Assembly (NCBI GenBank): GCA_003554005.1
Contig: PWEU01000129.1
Location: forward strand, 1 to 9,695
Length of the DNA: 9,695 bases
Source of the DNA: Nitriliruptoraceae bacterium
Lineage (GTDB): Bacteria; Actinomycetota; Nitriliruptoria; Nitriliruptorales; Nitriliruptoraceae
Direction of reading: 5' to 3'
Shown here: positions 6,490 to 9,695 of the stretch, piece by piece
Layout of the letters: every line of letters begins with the position of its first letter
Position numbering within the stretch: the stretch's first letter is position 1
Notes under the pieces: model-generated
The model's input: only the letters and a program-made list of their open reading frames with translations
What the model was told of the DNA's origin: nothing
Databases searched by the model: none
Made by a program: the position numbers and the translations under genes

Positions 6490-7202
6490 GCACGCGGGAC
6501 GTGCTCCACCGCGCCGTGCTGCTCGACATGGACGGGGTGCTGGTCGACTCCACCTCAGCCCACCTGCGGGCATGGTCGAGGTTCCTGGACGAGCACGGCC
6601 TCCCTGAGCCACCTGAGGGCATCGCGCACCTCTTCGGCCGACCGGCCGCGGAGGCCCTGCGGCTCCTCCTCGACGACCGAACCGGCGAGGCTGAGTTCGC
6701 AGCAAGGCTCGACACGCTGCAGTGCTACGCCGACGGCCTGCTGGATGAGTACGCCCCGGGCGAACTCGTGGTACCCGGCGCCCACCGGCTACTCGACGAC
6801 CTCCTTGCCAGGGGCACACGGCTCGCGGTGGTGACCAGTGCCCGACGTAACGCCGCTGAGCACTCCCTCGGCGACCTACTCGACCGCATCGCGGTGATGG
6901 TCACCGCCGAAGACGTGCAACGCGGCAAGCCTGATCCAGAGCCCTACCTCACCGCAGCATCACGCCTCGGTGTCCCCCCACCGGCTTGCGTGGTCATCGA
7001 GGATGCGGTCGTCGGCGTCGAGGCGGGTCATCGCGCCGGCATGGACGTGATCGCAGTGGCGAGCACAGCCGCCCCCGACGACCTGCGAGCCGCCGGTGCC
7101 CGCGAGGTCGTACACAACCTGAGCGAACTGCACGGGCAGCTGCTCGCCGAGCGCCCCACCACCGGCCCAGAACGTTCGTCGACACCGGGAGGCTGCTCAT
7201 GA
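6486..7202 (+). CDS. HAD-superfamily phosphatase/phosphomutase, beta-phosphoglucomutase-like
   Basis: This 238-residue protein shows all HAD motifs. Motif I is LLDMDGVLVDS (12-22, nucleophile D14 and acid/base D16), motif II VVTSAR (115-120, T117/S118), motif III GKPDPEPY (147-154, K148), and motif IV VIEDAVVGVEAGHRAGM (170-186, E172/D173). A helical cap lies between motifs I and II (about 22-95), as in subfamily I members such as beta-phosphoglucomutase and sugar phosphatases. The substrate is probably a sugar phosphate, but motifs alone do not separate mutase from phosphatase. A plausible role is clearing or recycling a toxic or dead-end phosphosugar made by the PTS. No clear Shine-Dalgarno precedes the ATG, so translation probably depends on the ATGA overlap with the regulator gene. 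It ends in another ATGA overlap with HPr. Confidence 0.85.
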   Translation: MSTRDVLHRAVLLDMDGVLVDSTSAHLRAWSRFLDEHGLPEPPEGIAHLFGRPAAEALRLLLDDRTGEAEFAARLDTLQCYADGLLDEYAPGELVVPGAHRLLDDLLARGTRLAVVTSARRNAAEHSLGDLLDRIAVMVTAEDVQRGKPDPEPYLTAASRLGVPPPACVVIEDAVVGVEAGHRAGMDVIAVASTAAPDDLRAAGAREVVHNLSELHGQLLAERPTTGPERSSTPGGCS

Positions 7203-7471
7203 GCGAACGGACCGTCGAACTGACCAACCCGAGCGGTCTCCACGCCCGTCCAGCCACGGTATTCGCGGAGGCCGCCACCGGACTCGATGCAACGGTCACG
7301 GTGCGCAAGGGAGACCGGGAGGTCAACGCCGCGTCGGTACTGAGCGTGCTGACCCTGGACTGTCACCAGGGCGACCAGATCACGATCTGCGCCAAGGGTG
7401 AAGGCGCCGAGGAGGCGGTCGACCACCTGGTAGCGCTCGTCGAGGGCGGCCTCGGCGAGAAGCCGACATGA
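7199..7471 (+). CDS. ptsH: Phosphocarrier protein HPr
   Basis: This 90-residue protein carries phosphate from Enzyme I to IIA. The active-site motif NPSGLHARPA (10-19) contains phospho-histidine H15. VNAASVLSVLTL (42-53) places Ser at position 46, the regulatory serine of Firmicutes HPr, although no HPr kinase is seen in the window. Length is normal for HPr. The ATG at 7199 is preceded by GGGAGG (7187-7192) with 6-nt spacing, and it overlaps the HAD gene stop (ATGA, 7199-7202). Its own stop overlaps the Enzyme I start in the same way (7468-7471), which should keep HPr and EI output linked. Confidence 0.95.
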   Translation: MSERTVELTNPSGLHARPATVFAEAATGLDATVTVRKGDREVNAASVLSVLTLDCHQGDQITICAKGEGAEEAVDHLVALVEGGLGEKPT

Positions 7472-9189
7472 CGAGGCTGCGGGGACGTGCGGCCGCGCCG
7501 GGGGTAGCCCTCGCCCCGGCGGCCCTCTTGCGTCCCACCGAGGTGGAGAACGACGACGGCCCGTCCGGATCACCCGACGAGGAGCGGCGCCGGGTCGAGG
7601 ACGCGCTCGCGCGGGCGGCGGAGCAGCTACGTGAGCTGGCGGCGCAGGTCTCCGCCGACGTCGGCGGCGACCAGGGCGACATCTTCGAGGCGCACGCCGC
7701 CTTCGCCGAGGACCCAGAGCTGCGTGCACGGGCCCGGGAGCGAATCGACGACGGCGCCTCCGCCACGGCGGCGGCCGCCGCCTCGTTCGACGGTTTCCGT
7801 GAGCTCCTGGCGGCGTCCGACTCGGAGTACCTCGCCGCCCGTGCCGCCGACCTCGACGACGTCCGCGACCGGGTCCTCGCTTTGCTCGCTGGCAGATCGG
7901 TTGACGTGGACGTGCCCAACGAGCGATCGGTCATCGTGGCCCACGAACTGACGCCATCCCAGACCGCGTCGATCCCGCGGCGGGTGATCGCGGCAGTCGT
8001 CACCGAGACCGGTTCGCCGACCAGCCATGCTGCGATCCTCGCACGCTCTCTCGGCATCCCCGCCGTCGTAGGTGTGGCAGGCATCATCGAGTTGCTCGAC
8101 GACGGCACCGAACTGGCCGTCGACGGTGACGACGGCGAGGTGCTGATCGCACCGGACGAGGAGACTCGCACCGCGATCCGCGAACGCATCACCGAGGCCG
8201 GGAGACGCCGCGAACAGCTGGAGGAGCTGCGCGACGAACCGGGCCACACCGCCGACGGGCACCGGGTCGAACTGGCCGCCAACATCGGCAGCGAGACCGA
8301 CCTCGAGTTGGCAGCCGCGGCCGGCGCCGAGGGCTCGGGACTGGTGCGAACCGAGTTCCTCTACCTGGACCGCACCGATGCACCTGACATCGCCGAGCAG
8401 GCCGCCTTCGTCGAGCGGGCCCTGACGGCGTTCCCCGGCCACCGTGTCGTTGTCCGCACCCTCGATGTCGGAGCCGACAAGCCCCTGCCCTTCGTGGCAC
8501 GTGAACCGGAACCCAACCCCGCGCTCGGGCTACGTGGCATCCGTTTGGGCCTGGCGAGCCCAGATCTGTTCCGCGACCAGCTGCGCGCGTTGCTGCGCGC
8601 ACGGACAGCCGCAGGCGACGCTGCAGGACGGCTGGCGATCATGTTCCCACTCTTGTCGGTGCCCTCGGAGCTCACCGAGGCGCGCCGCCACCTCGACGAG
8701 GTCGCCGCCGAGGAAGGTCATCACCTCGACGGCCTCGAGGTCGGCGTGATGATCGAGACGCCAGCGGCCGCCCTCGCTGCGGACCAGTTCGCGGCCGGGA
8801 GCGACTTCCTGTCGATCGGCACCAACGACCTGCTGCAGTACCTGTTCGCGGCCGACCGCCTCAACGCCGAGGTCGCCGAGATCGCAGACGCGGCCAGCCC
8901 GATCGTGCTCCAGCTGATCGGGGAGGTGGTGCGCGCCGCACACGCGAAGGGTGCCTGGGTAGGCGTCTGTGGTGAGGCCGCCAGTGACCCTGCGTTGGCG
9001 GTCGCCCTCGTCGGCCTCGGAGTCGACGAACTCTCGATGAACAGCGCGGCGATACCCGAGGTGAAGGCGACCCTACGGGAGAGCACTCTGGCCCATTGCC
9101 GGGCTGTAGCGAGCCGTGCCGCGGAACAAGCAGACGCCGCTGCGGCCCGCGCTGAACTCAAGGGAGCGTGTTCCGACCAGGAAGCGTGA
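7468..9189 (+). CDS. ptsI: Phosphoenolpyruvate-protein phosphotransferase (PTS Enzyme I)
   Basis: This 573-residue protein starts the phosphorelay by taking phosphate from PEP and giving it to HPr. The N-terminal HPr-binding and phospho-histidine part (about 1-230) has IFEAHAAFAEDPEL (72-85) and the swivelling-His motif TETGSPTSHAAILARSLGIP (179-198), with H187 equivalent to E. coli H189. The C-terminal PEP-binding barrel (about 255-545) has GLVRTEFLYL (291-300, R294), VVVRTLDVGADKPLP (327-341, R330), LGLRGIR (353-359), VMIETPAA (427-434, E430), SIGTNDLLQY (449-458, N453/D454) and VGVCGEAA (498-505, acid/base C501). All expected catalytic residues are present and the length matches the family (about 575). 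The Shine-Dalgarno is weak (GAGAAG, 7457-7462), so coupling to ptsH is likely. It is the last gene of the operon; I saw no strong terminator hairpin right after it. Confidence 0.97.
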   Translation: MTRLRGRAAAPGVALAPAALLRPTEVENDDGPSGSPDEERRRVEDALARAAEQLRELAAQVSADVGGDQGDIFEAHAAFAEDPELRARARERIDDGASATAAAAASFDGFRELLAASDSEYLAARAADLDDVRDRVLALLAGRSVDVDVPNERSVIVAHELTPSQTASIPRRVIAAVVTETGSPTSHAAILARSLGIPAVVGVAGIIELLDDGTELAVDGDDGEVLIAPDEETRTAIRERITEAGRRREQLEELRDEPGHTADGHRVELAANIGSETDLELAAAAGAEGSGLVRTEFLYLDRTDAPDIAEQAAFVERALTAFPGHRVVVRTLDVGADKPLPFVAREPEPNPALGLRGIRLGLASPDLFRDQLRALLRARTAAGDAAGRLAIMFPLLSVPSELTEARRHLDEVAAEEGHHLDGLEVGVMIETPAAALAADQFAAGSDFLSIGTNDLLQYLFAADRLNAEVAEIADAASPIVLQLIGEVVRAAHAKGAWVGVCGEAASDPALAVALVGLGVDELSMNSAAIPEVKATLRESTLAHCRAVASRAAEQADAAAARAELKGACSDQEA

Positions 9190-9256
9190 GCTCGGCACGC
9201 TAGGCGGAATCAGCAGCGGGCCCCTACGGACGAGATACGCAGGTCACCGAGCCGGG

Positions 9257-9490
9257 CTAACGCTCCTCGCCAGCCCAGCCATCCAACGGTCCGGCAACCC
9301 AGCCCACCCCCGACCACCATGTCGGCCGCGTGGCATCGGTTCGCTTCGTCTCCGCTTGATCGCGAAGCCGCGCGACCTCCTCGTCGGTGGTCGACTCGAA
9401 GTCGTCGTGGACACAACCGACGGAGTCTGTGTACAGCGAAATGGTGTACGGGTCGGGCTCGTCGCCTGCTGGCGAGGACCTCCGACGCGC
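9257..9490 (-). pseudogene. Possible remnant of a short gene, start missing
   Basis: A 77-codon minus-strand frame lies between in-frame stops. It reads like real protein through its middle: GDEPDPYTISLYTDSVGC, then VHDDFESTTDEEVARLRDQ, with balanced acidic and hydrophobic residues and mostly G/C third positions. No ATG, GTG or TTG codon occurs in it before this stretch. Just upstream, two other frames look like possible 5' continuations: TTG-initiated LAIEHSPSERV, and VSASEVLAS, which meets this frame near the codons for SSPAG. A frameshift near 9475 would join them. I do not recognise the family. It could equally be a chance open frame in GC-rich DNA. Confidence 0.3.
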
Positions 9491-9519
9491 TCACTCGGGG
9501 AGTGCTCGATGGCCAATCG

Positions 9520-9543
9520 CCGAGAAGTGCGGGCTATCGGAGG
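9520..9543. repeat. Right copy of the 24-bp imperfect repeat
   Basis: This copy is 21 of 24 identical to 1-24. Its inverted arms are CCGAGA (9520-9525) and TATCGG (9535-9540), with one mismatch in the stem, so folding potential is partly kept. It lies in non-coding DNA downstream of ptsI and just upstream, on the minus strand, of the possible gene remnant. The two copies bracket the whole amino-sugar locus in direct orientation. Confidence 0.45.
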
Positions 9544-9695
9544 TAGGGCGCGGCTAGGAGGGGCCGCCCGGGAGTCGTTCTGCGTGGGTCGCTGAGTAGG
9601 TGCGGTGGTTCACCGGCGCGCGGAAACCCCTTGGCGCGGGGCTCCCGCCGCTTGTGGACGAGGCTTCCTGCTTGACCAACGGTGACGTAGGATCG

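Larger units (their letters stand above)
9190..9695. other. 506-bp stretch without an intact gene
   Basis: No frame here has a convincing start, ribosome binding site and family motif together. It contains the right copy of the 24-bp repeat (9520-9543), a protein-like but start-less minus-strand frame (9257-9490), and a small CGGTG/CACCG hairpin (9603-9615). At the extreme right, TTGACC (9672-9677) could be a -35 element for a gene outside the window, but its -10 would lie past the end. No tRNA, attachment site or clear terminator is apparent. Confidence 0.5.

Noticed and set aside
9116..9595. 159-codon plus-strand frame starting inside ptsI
   Set aside because: It begins within the conserved end of ptsI in another frame, has Arg-rich composition and no ribosome binding site or recognisable domain.
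9603..9615. CGGTG/CACCG hairpin as terminator of the rightward operon
   Set aside because: It has a 5-bp stem with a 3-nt loop, more than 400 nt after the ptsI stop, without a T-run; too weak and distant.
9672..9695. Promoter from TTGACC (9672-9677) and TAGGAT (9688-9693)
   Set aside because: The spacing is only 10 bp. TTGACC with a normal spacer would need a -10 beyond the window end, so it cannot be judged here.

Overview
The window is a high-GC (close to 70% by eye), gene-dense bacterial segment. GTG starts, strong G/C third-position bias and a DasR-like regulator with a matching operator point to an actinobacterium, possibly a deep-branching one; I cannot name the species. The locus is an amino-sugar uptake and catabolism cluster with two divergent transcription units.

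Leftward unit (minus strand, 2386 down to 146): nagA (N-acetylglucosamine-6-phosphate deacetylase), then, 9 nt later, a double-SIS protein resembling the isomerase half of GlmS, most likely the alternative glucosamine-6-phosphate deaminase (NagB-II type). Together they would turn GlcNAc-6-P into fructose-6-P, acetate and ammonia.

Rightward unit (plus strand, 2661 to 9189): eight tightly packed genes encoding an ascorbate-family (UlaA/SgaT-type) PTS IIC, a separate IIB, a separate IIA, a UPF0309-type SIS sugar isomerase-like protein, a GntR/HutC (DasR/NagR-like) regulator, a HAD-family beta-phosphoglucomutase-like hydrolase, HPr and PTS Enzyme I. Junctions are abutting, overlapping (three ATGA overlaps) or at most 20 nt apart. 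The operon therefore holds a whole phosphorelay (PEP to EI to HPr to IIA to IIB to IIC) plus its own regulator.

Between the units (2387-2660) lies an 18-bp near-perfect palindrome, TACTGGCCTAGACCAGTA (2544-2561), almost identical to the DasR-responsive element. It fills the 17-bp spacer of a candidate promoter on each strand, so one bound regulator could silence both units. The operator, the DasR-like regulator and nagA together suggest that the 'ascorbate' permease actually imports GlcNAc or a related amino sugar.

The edges (1-145 and 9190-9695) have no intact gene. They share an imperfect 24-bp repeat (1-24 and 9520-9543) with hairpin character. The right edge also carries a protein-like but start-less reading frame on the minus strand (9257-9490) that may be a decayed gene.
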